Origin: Bathynomus jamesi
Lineage: Eukaryota > Arthropoda > Malacostraca > Isopoda > Cirolanidae
Assembly (NCBI GenBank): GCA_023014485.1
Contig: JAJOZX010012025.1
Location: 49,370-113,369 of the forward strand
Length of the DNA stretch: 64,000 nucleotides
Reading direction: 5' to 3'
The notes under the pieces are model-generated. The model was not told the DNA's origin. It did no database searches and saw only the letters and a program-made list of their open reading frames with translations. Numbering within the stretch: position 1 is the stretch's first letter; each line of letters starts with the position of its first letter. Positions 41,122 to 51,028 of this stretch are shown here, in pieces. The translations under genes and the position numbers were made by a program.

Positions 41122-42009
41122 TGGACAGAAAGCCTTTTACAGTCTATCGAGGTATGAGATACCAGCGTGGTAGTGGACTTGGATCCATTTTTCTACCATG
41201 CTACGCAGGGGCGCATTTACAGTGTGCGGGGCCTTGGGCAAACTACTTCTCGGGATGTATTATTTTAGTGTGTTAATGGATGACAATATTTTGTAATGCA
41301 CATAACACATACGCGGAAGCCATTCGGCTTATTAATGTGATATTAATGTGACTACCGGGTTTATATTTCCTCCTTCGATCCCGGTCACGGCTTGTTTCCA
41401 TGTTGTACGTATTACAATGCCAACAATAAGAACAAAAATCATGAATCTGCAACAGAAACAACAAGAAGTAAGTTAGTAACAACATTAAAAATGAGTAACA
41501 CTAACAAGAACAACAAATTAAACACCATCAAAGCGGATATTAGAATGCCTGATGCCATGCCGCCCGCCGGAAAAAGTAAAACTCGTCGCAGATGGCAAAT
41601 ACGTGACGTTTATTTTTTTCAGTTGAAATTTGCGGGGCCCATCGGGTGCGGGGCCTTGGACATTTGCCCGGTGCGACACCCCCTAAATGCGTCCCTGATA
41701 CTACGTACGGCTGTCCCTTTGCTGAAGAGGGGTGCCAGATATCTCGGAAGGAAAGCGCTACAATCAGGTCTTAACACTGCAGAAGACATATTGGCTGGGG
41801 GTAAACCTAAAGAAGCTCTAAAAAAACACTTAAAGCGTACACGGGACGAAATCGTTGAAGATGCAAAGAGAAAAATGCGTGGTGGTGGGAAGAAGAAGAG
41901 GACTGTCTGGAAGAAGGGATTACCATCACGTGGCATTAAACGTAAAAGGATCTCAAAAAAGAAGTGTTCTAAGCGAATGAAGCCTATGGTTGACCATTTT
42001 CTTCATTGA
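41121..42009 (+). pseudogene. Maverick basic core-like protein, split by a hAT MITE
   Basis: The gene starts at ATG 41121 (MDRKPFTVYRGMRYQRGSG) and is cut after about 28 codons by the MITE at 41206. It resumes at 41698 with VPLLKRGARYLGRKALQSGL and a long Lys/Arg-rich C-terminus (KRKMRGGGKKKRT). The GSGLGS motif, hydrophobic middle and basic tail are typical of the Maverick protein compared with adenovirus core/pVI-type proteins. The frame 41392-42009 starts within the MITE and is a chimera, not a natural gene. Confidence 0.7.
41206..41697. mobile_element. hAT-type MITE, 492 bp
   Basis: Inverted ends CAGGGGCGCATTTA and TAAATGCGTCCCTG. The 8-bp flanks ATGCTACG (41198-41205) and ATACTACG (41698-41705) differ at one base. 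GCGGGGCCTTGG occurs near both ends in direct orientation. It inserted into a Maverick gene. No transposase. Confidence 0.88.
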
Positions 42010-42089
42010 TATAAGCTAAGGACATTGATCTCATGAATCATAGTTTGTTTACTACTTGTCGAGAGAGGAGGCACTATTTCTAACTCGTC

Positions 42090-43376
42090 ATGGCACACTT
42101 CATCCATCCGTGTAGTTCACAATGCTGTAAATCGGAGCTGACCCTCTTTGGCATGCCCCCAACTCAAGTTTCTATTGAACACAGTGACTTTATTACAATT
42201 AACCCTTTAAACACAATTTGTTCCTCGAGTGCCCCTATAGAATCCGTGATACCCAGCTCAGCCCTTACTTTTTTGATCCAAGCTGTGTGCACATGTACGC
42301 TAAACTACGTATAGCCCATTCTGATGGAAAGGACTGCGATGACAAATATGCTGTATACCCTGAAACGAACTTTCTGCACTCCTTATTCAACCAGTGTGAC
42401 GTATATTTAAATCAGGTCAAGATATCGGCAGGCACGGGGTACAATCATCTACAAGCCTATCTGGAAAATGTCCTCAACTTTTCCAAAGAAGCGAAGGATA
42501 CCTTTTTAACTGCCGAGGGATATTATCAAGCTAAAGACGCAAGTAGTATAAAGGACAAATTTAAAAATTCTAAAAAGAAGATATACGAGTGTTTTGGACG
42601 TCTGCATAGAGATTTCACATTCCAGGAGAAGTTGCTTGTGAATGGGGTGGATATGAAAATAAAGCTCACCCGCACGAATCCTGAGATCTGTTTAAATCTG
42701 GATGTTGATCAAGAAGAGGAAGCAAAACTCGTTGTGGTTCACATTATGGAGACATACCTCCGCGTACGACGAGTGAAATTAAGTTCACCAAAACAAATAG
42801 AAATTGAGAAAAATTTATTACACGTCACAGTAAAATACTAAATTAACAGAGTACAAATCAAACTATACAACGTGCCAGCAGGGTTGGCATCGAAACAGAT
42901 AGAAAACATAGCCCTTCGAAATCTACCTAAAAGGATATTAATTGGAATGCAGGAACACAATTCGGTGAATGGAAAATATGAAAAGAATGCCTTTAAATTC
43001 GAGAATTTCGGCATTAAAAATATAACTCTATACGTTAATGGCGTTGCGTTGGGAGGAACATTGGATACGGACTATTCATCAGACGCTGTGTTACTGCTTT
43101 GCGCATCTGGCCCATATTGCAGGTGATTGTGATAAGCTAAGGATTGGGGTAACGCAGAAAGAATTCATTGATCAATTTAACCTTTATCCGTTTGACATCA
43201 CACCTGACTTATCTGCTAGCGTAAATACACACTTAAGTCCACAACAAAGTGGAAACATCTCAGTCATATTGGAATTCGCCAAGCCGTTAGACGCATCTAT
43301 TAATGTACTAGTATACCTCAAGTTACAAGCCCTAATAGAAGTAGACAGATTTAGGGGCGTTATCACTGACTTTTAA
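42090..43376 (+). pseudogene. Maverick major capsid protein (double jelly-roll), several frameshifts
   Basis: Starts at ATG 42090 (MAHFIHPCSSQCCKSELTLF). The reading moves frame at about 42265 into 42218-42841 (MYAKLRIAHSDGKDCD, NFLHSLFNQCDVYLNQVKIS), where a stop occurs. It continues from 42872 (RNLPKRILIGMQEHNSVNG) and, after another shift near 43100, ends at 43376. The block of about 425 residues is the Maverick major capsid protein related to those of adenovirus- and virophage-like particles. At least three breaks make it inactive. Confidence 0.83.
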
Positions 43377-43377
43377 A

Positions 43378-43767
43378 ATGGATGCGAATACACTTCAGAG
43401 AGTAATGAATAGTGAACGAATTACACGTTCCAAATTTATCGGTGTGTTTGTGAAGAATGAAACATTGAATTTGCCAACTACGCGAGATTGCGGTAGTCTT
43501 ATTGTGAACACAGATGTCATTGGTAATGAAGGGATTCATTGGTTTGCAATCTATTTTAAAAATAGGGACCGCATGTACTATTTTGATTCACTCGGGACTC
43601 AACCCTGGAGTGACCCTGTTATTGTGAAATTTCTCGATCAGTTGCATATCCCCGAAGTCGTATGGAATCCCTTCCGGCTACAAGGATATTTTAGTAATAC
43701 GTGTGGGATGTACTGCCTTTCATTTCTCATGCATATGTCACGTGGTAAAGACTTTAGAAATTTTTAA
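43378..43767 (+). CDS. Maverick adenain-like cysteine protease
   Basis: An intact 129-codon frame from ATG 43378. The catalytic His is in NEGIHWFAIYF (about residue 55), the Asp in YYFDSLGTQPW (about residue 71), and the Cys in FSNTCGMYCLSFLM (about residue 113). This is the order of adenovirus-type and Ulp1-like C5/C48 proteases. It would process capsid proteins. It follows the capsid gene after 1 bp and is rather short; the region after the Cys may be cut. It is the only capsid-module gene here without a visible break. Confidence 0.85.
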   Translation: MDANTLQRVMNSERITRSKFIGVFVKNETLNLPTTRDCGSLIVNTDVIGNEGIHWFAIYFKNRDRMYYFDSLGTQPWSDPVIVKFLDQLHIPEVVWNPFRLQGYFSNTCGMYCLSFLMHMSRGKDFRNF

Positions 43768-43917
43768 ATTATTCGACCCGTGTCACACTCAACGAAACGA
43801 CGAAATGGTATGCAGACAGATAAAAAACCGTTTTCCGATCGTGCGTACTTGTTGTATAGTTTGATGTTTTGTTCGTGTGTGTATATATATATATATACAC
43901 ACACACATATATATATA

Positions 43918-44358
43918 TGAGGGGTCCCGCGTCTTACGGTAGCTAAGCGCCAAAATTAAAATTCGCCAGAAATCGCCTCCAAAGTTCAGCAATATTCTCG
44001 GAATAGTATCTCTGTTATTAATTGAGCTAGAACGTTTATTTTTGGCTAAATTAGAGTTCTAAGTATGCTAATGAAGATGTTGATGAGTTTTTGGAATAGA
44101 TTTTCATATTTTATATTTTATATATATATTTTTTTAATTTTTTATTTTCTTCTTATGCCGAACTTTGGGTGAACTTTTGACTGGCAATAGAGGTGAAAAA
44201 AGTAGTTCGCTTCATAAGGTTTTCAACCATACTTCTAGTGTCGTAAGGTCATTATAACCCAAACCACACAATAGAGGAAGGGTGAAAATAGTGATATCCA
44301 TCACAACACGTTTTCGCCTGTGGTGGCGCTTTGGTATCTTAAGACGCGCGACCCCTCA
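43918..44358. mobile_element. TA-flanked MITE, copy B
   Basis: A 441-bp element with inverted ends TGAGGGGTCSCGCGTCTTA and TAAGACGCGCGACCCCTCA, and TA on both sides. The body matches 16505-16975 in inverted orientation, including GTTTTCAACCATA and TAATTGAGCTAGAACGTT. It sits between the protease gene and the spliced gene of the Maverick. (TA)n/(CA)n tracts adjoin on the left. Confidence 0.9.
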
Positions 44359-44379
44359 TATATTTGTAACCAATAATAT

Positions 44380-45227
44380 AATTTGTATATTCTGTAGTTT
44401 AAGATGGTTATTTTACTAAAAACATGATTTCTTTCATTTAATAAATTGATGAAAATACATTGTGTCTTCTTCCCCCAAAAAAAGATCGAAACAAAAAATA
44501 CTTGCATTATTTCGTTAATGATGTGACAATCGTTGGGCTGACTGCTCGGTAAATCTTCTACCTCCGTATTCAGGTCCATGACATGGGTTTCTTCAAAACG
44601 AAAAGATTCTATAACACGTGTCAAATCCTCATCGGACCTTAAAGGAGAAAGAATAATTCATTAGTTCATACTGAATCTTTTTTAATAAAAACCCAAAACA
44701 TATGCAGAGTATACATATAGTAAGAGTATTACAATGTGAAGATATCTTTGAACCGCTCAGAGAAGTTCCTTTTAGAGATAATTCCGAATAACATTTGAAT
44801 TTATAAAATTATTTAAAACATGCAAAAGATTGCTATAAAAAAATTCAATGAATCAAAACAGGATTTTAGCATAATTGCAAACTAATCTATAATTGCGGAT
44901 ACCTAAATGAACCATTTTTAATGTGATGATATGAATTACTGCAACCCTCCATATATATGATGAAATAATCCAGAACAGTGCTCTTTCTGACAGGCACATT
45001 AAATAAGTTTGCGAATAATTGGCTACAAAAAATAAAATTACAGGCACTTACATTTCTACGGCAGTCCCTTGCGTCGGACCGTAAGGAGCGTCATTGCAAA
45101 TATCATCAACGGTTTGCGTTGGAAATAATCCATCCCGGTCAGCCGCGTTAAAAAGATTAATTGTAGACAACGCTACAATGTCACCATCTTGATATAAATC
45201 CGGTAAACTGTAAAGTTCTTGATTCAT
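44380..45227 (-). CDS. Maverick minus-strand gene with a predicted intron, unknown function
   Basis: Exon 1 runs from ATG 45225-45227 to 45052 (starts MNQELYSLPDLYQDGDIVAL). A donor GTAAGT follows immediately, and an acceptor TTCTTTCTCCTTTAAG ends at 44638. Exon 2 continues in phase (SDEDLTRVIESFRFEETHVM) through an acidic stretch. Without splicing the frame stops two codons after the donor. The intron would be 414 nt. The 3' end is uncertain: exon 2 stays open into the MITE at 44358. The product is acidic, has no domain I know, and is transcribed toward the protease gene. A regulatory role is possible but unproven. Confidence 0.55.
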
Positions 45228-45971
45228 GGCGAAGGGAATGTTTATTCACTGGTGAAAATAACTACTGTGACTCCCAGCTGAAAATATTTCCTTTCATATG
45301 CATGATCCCCACGCACCACCCCAAAAGACTAATAGGCGGTTCGTAAGTTTAATGATTGGTTGTCAATGTAACTGGGCGGGGCTATGATAAAATTGCGTAC
45401 CAATCGTAACACCTATATTATGGGTTCACGCTTTGGACGTCCTGATTTGTTGACTAATGGTGTCTTTATCTTCTCTCCGTAGATTTAATGCTCACATCGT
45501 GTATTACCCCTTGCAGTCTCTACCACGCCAATATTTGCATTTACGCCCATACTTTTCTCGGTTTTTCCCATTTTAGAACCCACTCCTTTATGCAATATCC
45601 CTCGCGAGATTAATCAACCATCTCTATCACGATAATATTTTACATTATTATTTTTTGCGGTCATACTATTTGATCCTCAATTTTTCTCAGTTCGGATAGG
45701 GAGATGGACAACTTGATCGGTTGCAAGTCGTTATAGGAATATCTTCATCACAGCCGCTCAGCTCAGTACCACAGGAAACAAAATTAGCGCCACTACTCTT
45801 CATAATCCTGACATAGATCGTTACCAGAGACAGCACAGTAACATCCGATGACAAAGATCATTAGAAAATAAGAAATCTAGAAGATCCCCACAAGCAGAAC
45901 GTTTTTGTGCATTATTATTTTTCGGTCATGCTATTCTCAGTTTTCCCAAGATTCCTGACTTGTGGATTTGG

Positions 45972-46071
<100 letters not shown>

Positions 46072-46230
46072 ATTGCCGCGATGGTTTCAAATATTTGCAA
46101 AATATATGTTTGCAGTCATACTATTCGATCCTCAACTTTGATTAATGTATTCGGCTTGACTTTTTGCTTGCCAATTCTCGCGTAGGAATGTGATTAAATT
46201 GTGTTTAGCTCATGAAAATGAATGTCTGCT

Positions 46231-46437
46231 TGGTTGGTAGATAAATGGGCGCCCTAGCTATCCTAGTGGTTAAGACGCTGGGGTGCTGGTTGAAAGATCG
46301 AATCCGGGCGATGACATTGTAATTTCACCCCGCCAGTGCTGCAGCTTAGTTCGGATTCAACGTTAAACTGTAGGTCTAAGGCGGAGTGAAAAGCTTGATC
46401 TTTGTCAAAATGAACAATTCGGGGAGAAGGAAAACCG
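46231..46437 (+). repeat. tRNA-derived SINE, type 2, with intact A and B boxes
   Basis: Starts GGTTGGTAGATAAATGGGC. Has CCTAGTGGTTAAGACGC (A box) and GAAAGATCGAATCCGGGC (B box), then the body shared with 22561-22725 (GTAGGTCTAAGGCGGAGTG, GAACAATTCGGGG). Two copies of one body with different heads support a SINE family. Confidence 0.8.
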
Positions 46438-46948
46438 TTTTAGCTATTATTACTAATGTAATTTACACCACGGTTAGATACCAGTTACAAAGAGAATCTA
46501 TGGTCTGAATTTATTGCGTATATTCCTCGTATGTATATATTTTTTCTTCTCTCTCTAAAAAGTCTTTTGAAAATCTGTGTATTAAATGTATTTTCCATTA
46601 TCGTCCAGAGAATCTATTTTCTGAATCATAGGTTAGGTTAGGTTCAGGTGCCAGCGTGCTGGAGCGAACCAGAGGCTCACAGCCAAAATCTGCACAAGGA
46701 ATGTTTTACAGTTTAATAAAATGAATTGTTGATTCTCTTTTTCTCAATTTTTTCCTTTACGATCTTATCGAGAGGAATTTATAATAAAGAAATTATAAAT
46801 ATTTTTGTTTTTCTTTTCATTCCTTTATTTATATTTTTTTAAATTTTGCTGTGACTACTTATGGCCATCATAAACGCTGTAAATGAACTCCAATATACTT
46901 CTGAAAATTAAAGCTATGAATATTATATCCATATAGAATAAACAAAAC

Positions 46949-46957
<9 letters not shown>

Positions 46958-47002
<45 letters not shown>
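46958..47002. repeat. (TG)n microsatellite
   Basis: About 22 TG units in the Maverick right arm. A frame of His-Thr repeats on the other strand is an artefact. Confidence 0.95.
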
Positions 47003-47005
<3 letters not shown>

Positions 47006-47557
47006 ATTTTGAAAAAAATGTATAATAATAATGATAATAATAAACCTTTCCATTTTTTCATTCATTCATTTTATTTCAATAACAGAGACAATAACTATGA
47101 AGATGATACACGCAAATTACACGCAAAGAAAAATAAGACATATAAAGAACGAAGTTGATAAACTATAAAAACATTTATATACAGGGAAAACAATCGTATG
47201 GAGAGAGAGAGAGGAGACGGAAGCGAATCTTTGAGTGAAAGTTTGTTTACCGCGTTCCATTCTGGACCTTTGTTATCAGTTTGTGGCCTTCAAAAAAGCT
47301 TCGGGCTAAACATGGTTGAACCTTATCCGTTCCTGCCTCCATTCCTTCTCGTCTCAACATAATGTGAAAATAAACGATATTGTATGAGAATAATTGTTTA
47401 TTACCAAATTTAATATATATTTAGTATATCTACGGCATATTATTAATCCTGTTTTCATATGGAAATTTAATATAAATGTGTGTGTATATAGATTTCTAAA
47501 ATCGATAGAATTAATAAAATGAACGAAAAAAATGTACGAAATTGTGAAGACACATCT

Positions 47558-47609
<52 letters not shown>

Positions 47610-47639
47610 GATGAATGACAAAAGTAAATAGACATTTCC

Positions 47640-47850
47640 GGTTTGGCTTTAGAGTAAATCACTGTACTGACATGTGCTTTTATATGTTAAAGGCAACCGA
47701 TCTAAAGTACAAGATGTCAAGTAGCATTGTTTTTGAACCATTTCGCTGAAAATTTTCGCTGAAATTTATTTATAAAAAATATAGAAGGTGTATAGAAACG
47801 ATTGCCTAAAGTAAATAGACACAGTATACTTTCTAAGGCTTTAGAATAAA
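47640..47850 (+). pseudogene. LINE A fragment, rearranged
   Basis: 47640-47735 matches LINE A 17107-17200 (TTTGGCTTTAGAGT, GTACTGACATGTG, AAGATGTCAAGTAGCA). Just downstream, 47822-47850 matches 17033-17060 (CAGTATACTTTCTAAGG), which in LINE A lies upstream. The order is therefore inverted relative to the intact LINE. It is a short, rearranged relic inside the Maverick arm. Confidence 0.75.
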
Positions 47851-48049
47851 TGAAAGCGAATTATAGGTGAAATGAATATTATTCTTAGAGAATATGTTAT
47901 TGGAATGATTTCTTTTGCTAAACCAATTGTCTAGTATATTTATTTTATTATTAATATTAAGTTGAACAAGGTTTAAATAATTAGTTCTCCTGCTGAACAA
48001 CTTTAAGGAGAAAGTCGGTCTTGCCTTAATAAATAAATAAATAAGTGGA

Positions 48050-48260
48050 AACTCATCTAAATAAGTTAAAATAAATGGCGCAACCTGGCAACAACTCAAC
48101 CTAATAAGGTATACCTGAACAATTAAAACACTATTTGGCAACTCATGTAAATAAAATTAAATGGTGGTATCTAGCAACTCACCCTAATAAGGTATACCTG
48201 AACAAATAAATAAATGGTGGTATCTAGTAACCCCCTCCATATATAAATAAGTGATATCTG
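48050..48260. repeat. Degenerate tandem repeat with GGTATACCTGAACAA
   Basis: Units of about 60-70 bp contain GGYAACTCA, CCTAATAAGGTATACCTGAAC and AAATAAAT with decreasing order to the right, three to four in all. Non-coding. Confidence 0.65.
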
Positions 48261-48359
48261 GCAACTCACCATCCTCTATATAACACCTGCTTGGCCCCTG
48301 GACGCTCATAATGCGGCGGACTCCGGTGGAATAAAGAACTCGCTCTCCTTCTTAGGTTA

Positions 48360-48640
48360 AGGCATAGGTTAGGTTTCCCTTTGAGGGGTGAGGACATCCC
48401 ACCTTCTCCCCCAAAGACCTCCTCCGTCTCCTTTCTCTTCCTCTCTTAGGTTAAGGCTACCCCCTTGGGGGGAGGTCATCCTCCCTTCTCCTCCCCGAAG
48501 CTCCCTCCCTCTCTCCCTTGGCAGCATTGAGTTGTTGCATAACCCTACCCCCCTTTGAGGTTGCATAAACATTGCAACATTGATGCTGCATAACCCCTAT
48601 CCCCCCTTTGTTGCATAACCCATTTGCAACATCTTGCAAC
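48360..48640. repeat. C-rich and TTGCATAACCC repeats near the Maverick end
   Basis: Two diverged copies of a TTAGGTTAAGGC...CTTTGAGGGG/CTTGGGGGGAGG...CATCCYMCCTTCTC unit (about 48353-48500) are followed by four TTGCATAA/CTGCATAA repeats interspersed with CCCCCCTTTG (48535-48625). This subterminal repeat block lies just inside the right terminal repeat. Confidence 0.7.
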
Positions 48641-48665
48641 ATTGATCAATATTTGCAATTGTATT

Positions 48666-48704
48666 GCAGCATTCCTGCACTCTCCCATTTTTGACCATAC
48701 TACT
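48666..48704 (-). repeat. Maverick right terminal inverted repeat
   Basis: Complement of the left repeat, ending CCATACTACT at 48704. Beyond it the minus-strand gag-pro reading of the host LTR element is open directly to the boundary. Confidence 0.85.
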
Positions 48705-49735
48705 GGGTGTACTGTGAAAACATTCGAGTCTTCGTGCTCAAAATGACCAAAGGTATGTTGGCTTTCTAGTTCCTCGTTCGCCGGAACTGGAACGGAACAA
48801 TTTACGATTGATGAAAATCTTCCCCATCTAATAGCGGTTCCTCTTATTTTGAACTGGTTCCAGGGAGTCATTCGGGCTCTCTGAAACAATTCTTTCACCC
48901 TGAGTCGAAAAGAGCGAAGAGTACGGGTGACACATATACTCGAAAGGTGGGTTCTCTTCTCGAATTAGGCCTGCTTCTCTAGCGGCCACACATAAATCGT
49001 GCGTAATAAAGAAATTCATCCCCAGGATTAAATCTCCATCCAGTCTCCTTCAGATATAACCACAAATGGGGTCAGATAAGGGGCTGAATCAAACTCAATA
49101 GGAAGAATAATTTCTCCTGTACTGTTTTTTTTCCCAACCATCATCAATGCAGGTCAAGCGAGAACGCAAATCGAAATTACCTGTAGCTCTCTTAAGTAAC
49201 TTCTTGTATACGTCTTGTTTAATGTAATTCGCCTGACAGCAGTCCTCAAAAAGAGCCAAAACCGCTTGGTTGCTGACAGAAGTTTTCATGGAAATTTGTG
49301 AGCTCTCGTCGACAAGCACCATTTCGTGAGCCCGAGAAGGCGTTTCGAAACATACGAACATACTTCATCGTCTGCGTCATCGATGGTTTCACGCGGGGTC
49401 CAGAAAGCTTCCGACCATCCCGTCTTCCTTAATGCAGTCGCATTTATTTCGTCGCTGTAGCCTACCGGTTGGAACACTTGAGTAGCATAATTCCGAAAAG
49501 CGTTCCACGTAGTAAAACTTTCCAACAAGAATGGGTGCAAGACGTTCCTTGCGCAACCCTCTTCATCGTCTAAGAAGTGCGTAACCATTCAAATCTTCGC
49601 GATGTCATCGCGGACGTTATATGAACATAATATCCCTCTAATGCGTCAAACCATTCGTCCACGTACGGGGGTACTACTTCACCGTATTCTCTCCCCTTAA
49701 AAATTGGAATCTTAGGGATATTACTCGTCAAATAA
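48705..49735 (-). pseudogene. Host LTR element gag and protease-like region
   Basis: On the minus strand the Gag core starts near 49735 (NIPKIPIFKGREYGEV, PPYVDEWFDALEGYYVH). After a shift near 49588 it continues as TWNAFRNYATQVFQPVGYSD. Another shift near 49350 leads to a retropepsin-like segment with NQAVLALFEDCCQANYI. The expected DTG triad is replaced by EDC there, so the protease looks dead. GMNFFITHDLCV, further down, is the second retropepsin region. The reading reaches the Maverick end at 48705 and would continue at 33172. The Gag resembles Ty3-type capsid proteins. Confidence 0.65.
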
Positions 49736-49855
49736 TTATATCTATCTATTTTTTCGAAAAAAAAACGACAAAGGACAGAAAAATGGACTTACTGTACAAA
49801 TGAGGAAGGCGAAGCGAAACAAAGAAAAACAAGAAAGAAAACTTATCCCTAATAC

Positions 49856-50870
49856 TGTAAAAAAGTTGATGTGTAGAAATAACCACATATATTTCCAAAT
49901 AAAATATAAACAAAACAAATATTTACCACAAAATAAATTTAGAATAAAAAATAATAACCCTTGTTTCTAACCAACCAACTAGTGAAGTTGCGTTTCTCTA
50001 ATTAACAAAAAGAAGAAAGAAAAAGTTTTTTGAGACTGAAAAACTCAGTTCTTTGTTAAACATCGAAAAATTTTGACTGCTGAATCAAGTGGGCTATTTA
50101 AAAAAAAAAAAAATTCTTGTAGTTCCCCCAACTAACCGGGCATAAAGTCAACCTTTAAATCTTATTATTAACCACTGCAATTAAACTAAAAACTAAAACC
50201 CTGTTTAACTAAATAGTGGCCTACCAGAACTAGGTGTAAGTAGCTTAATCAAAATACTTAACTAAGGTAAGAGATTGAAACTACTGTAGGTACCTAGAAG
50301 AACTCGAACCGGCTACAACAGCCCTAACTAAATAATTAAATGGCTGGAATAGCCCCTATTAAAACTTAAGGGCAATATAGCCCTAACCTAACTTAAGTAA
50401 AAACCTTCAAAACATTAAACCTTTAAAAACAAAAACTTAAGGGCAATACAGCCCTAGCCTAACTTAAACTGCAAATCCTAGGTCTGGGAAATAGCCCCTA
50501 TGAATAAATAACTTAGCAGTGTGCTAAATAGTGACTTAACAAATAAAAATTAAAATCTGGAAACTAAATGAAACTTATGACTAGTTAGAAACAGAAAGGG
50601 TAACGTTCAACTGGCAACTTCATTTGTGGTAAGTCTAAATTAATTTTAATGAATTTAACTTGACCAGAGTTAGTAATCTGGCTGCCACCAAATTTTAACC
50701 TTAAAACCACTGCAGCCTACAGTGAAAAAGTCTGTAGCTATGTTGACAGTGTCTAAATGGGCCATTATTATTTCTATAATTACTGTGCCTATTTAAAGTA
50801 AAACTTAGCCTTAATATTACCTAAATAAAAATAATCTCTCTCAAAATAATTTTTCAATAATTTTTCAATA
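49856..50870 (+). repeat. BEL-2 5' LTR
   Basis: 1015 bp, TGTAAAAAAG to TTTTTCAATA. Rich in GGGCAATAYAGCCCTA repeats on both sides of the middle (about 50368 and 50440). Confidence 0.93.
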
Positions 50871-50888
50871 TGGCGCCCCAGGGTGGGC
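50871..50888 (+). promoter_or_regulatory. BEL-2 primer binding site
   Basis: TGGCGCCCCAGGGTGGGC directly follows the 5' LTR. It differs from the BEL-1 site, so the two families use different tRNA primers. Confidence 0.75.
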
Positions 50889-51028
50889 AGTCGAGAAGTT
50901 GGTTACCCTTTTTTGTTTTATTTCTGGTACAATAGTTTTTAAATCCAGTGAATTACATTTTTTACATAGTCTGAAAATTTAATTATAGATATCACTGATA
51001 ATATCATTTATAATATTAAACCTAAAAA

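Noticed and set aside
46855..47061. Frame with His-Thr repeats
   Set aside because: It is a (TG)n microsatellite read on the other strand, without other support.
48369..48898. Minus-strand frames rich in Arg, Glu and Gly
   Set aside because: They come from C-rich tandem repeats in the Maverick subterminal region and run across its end.
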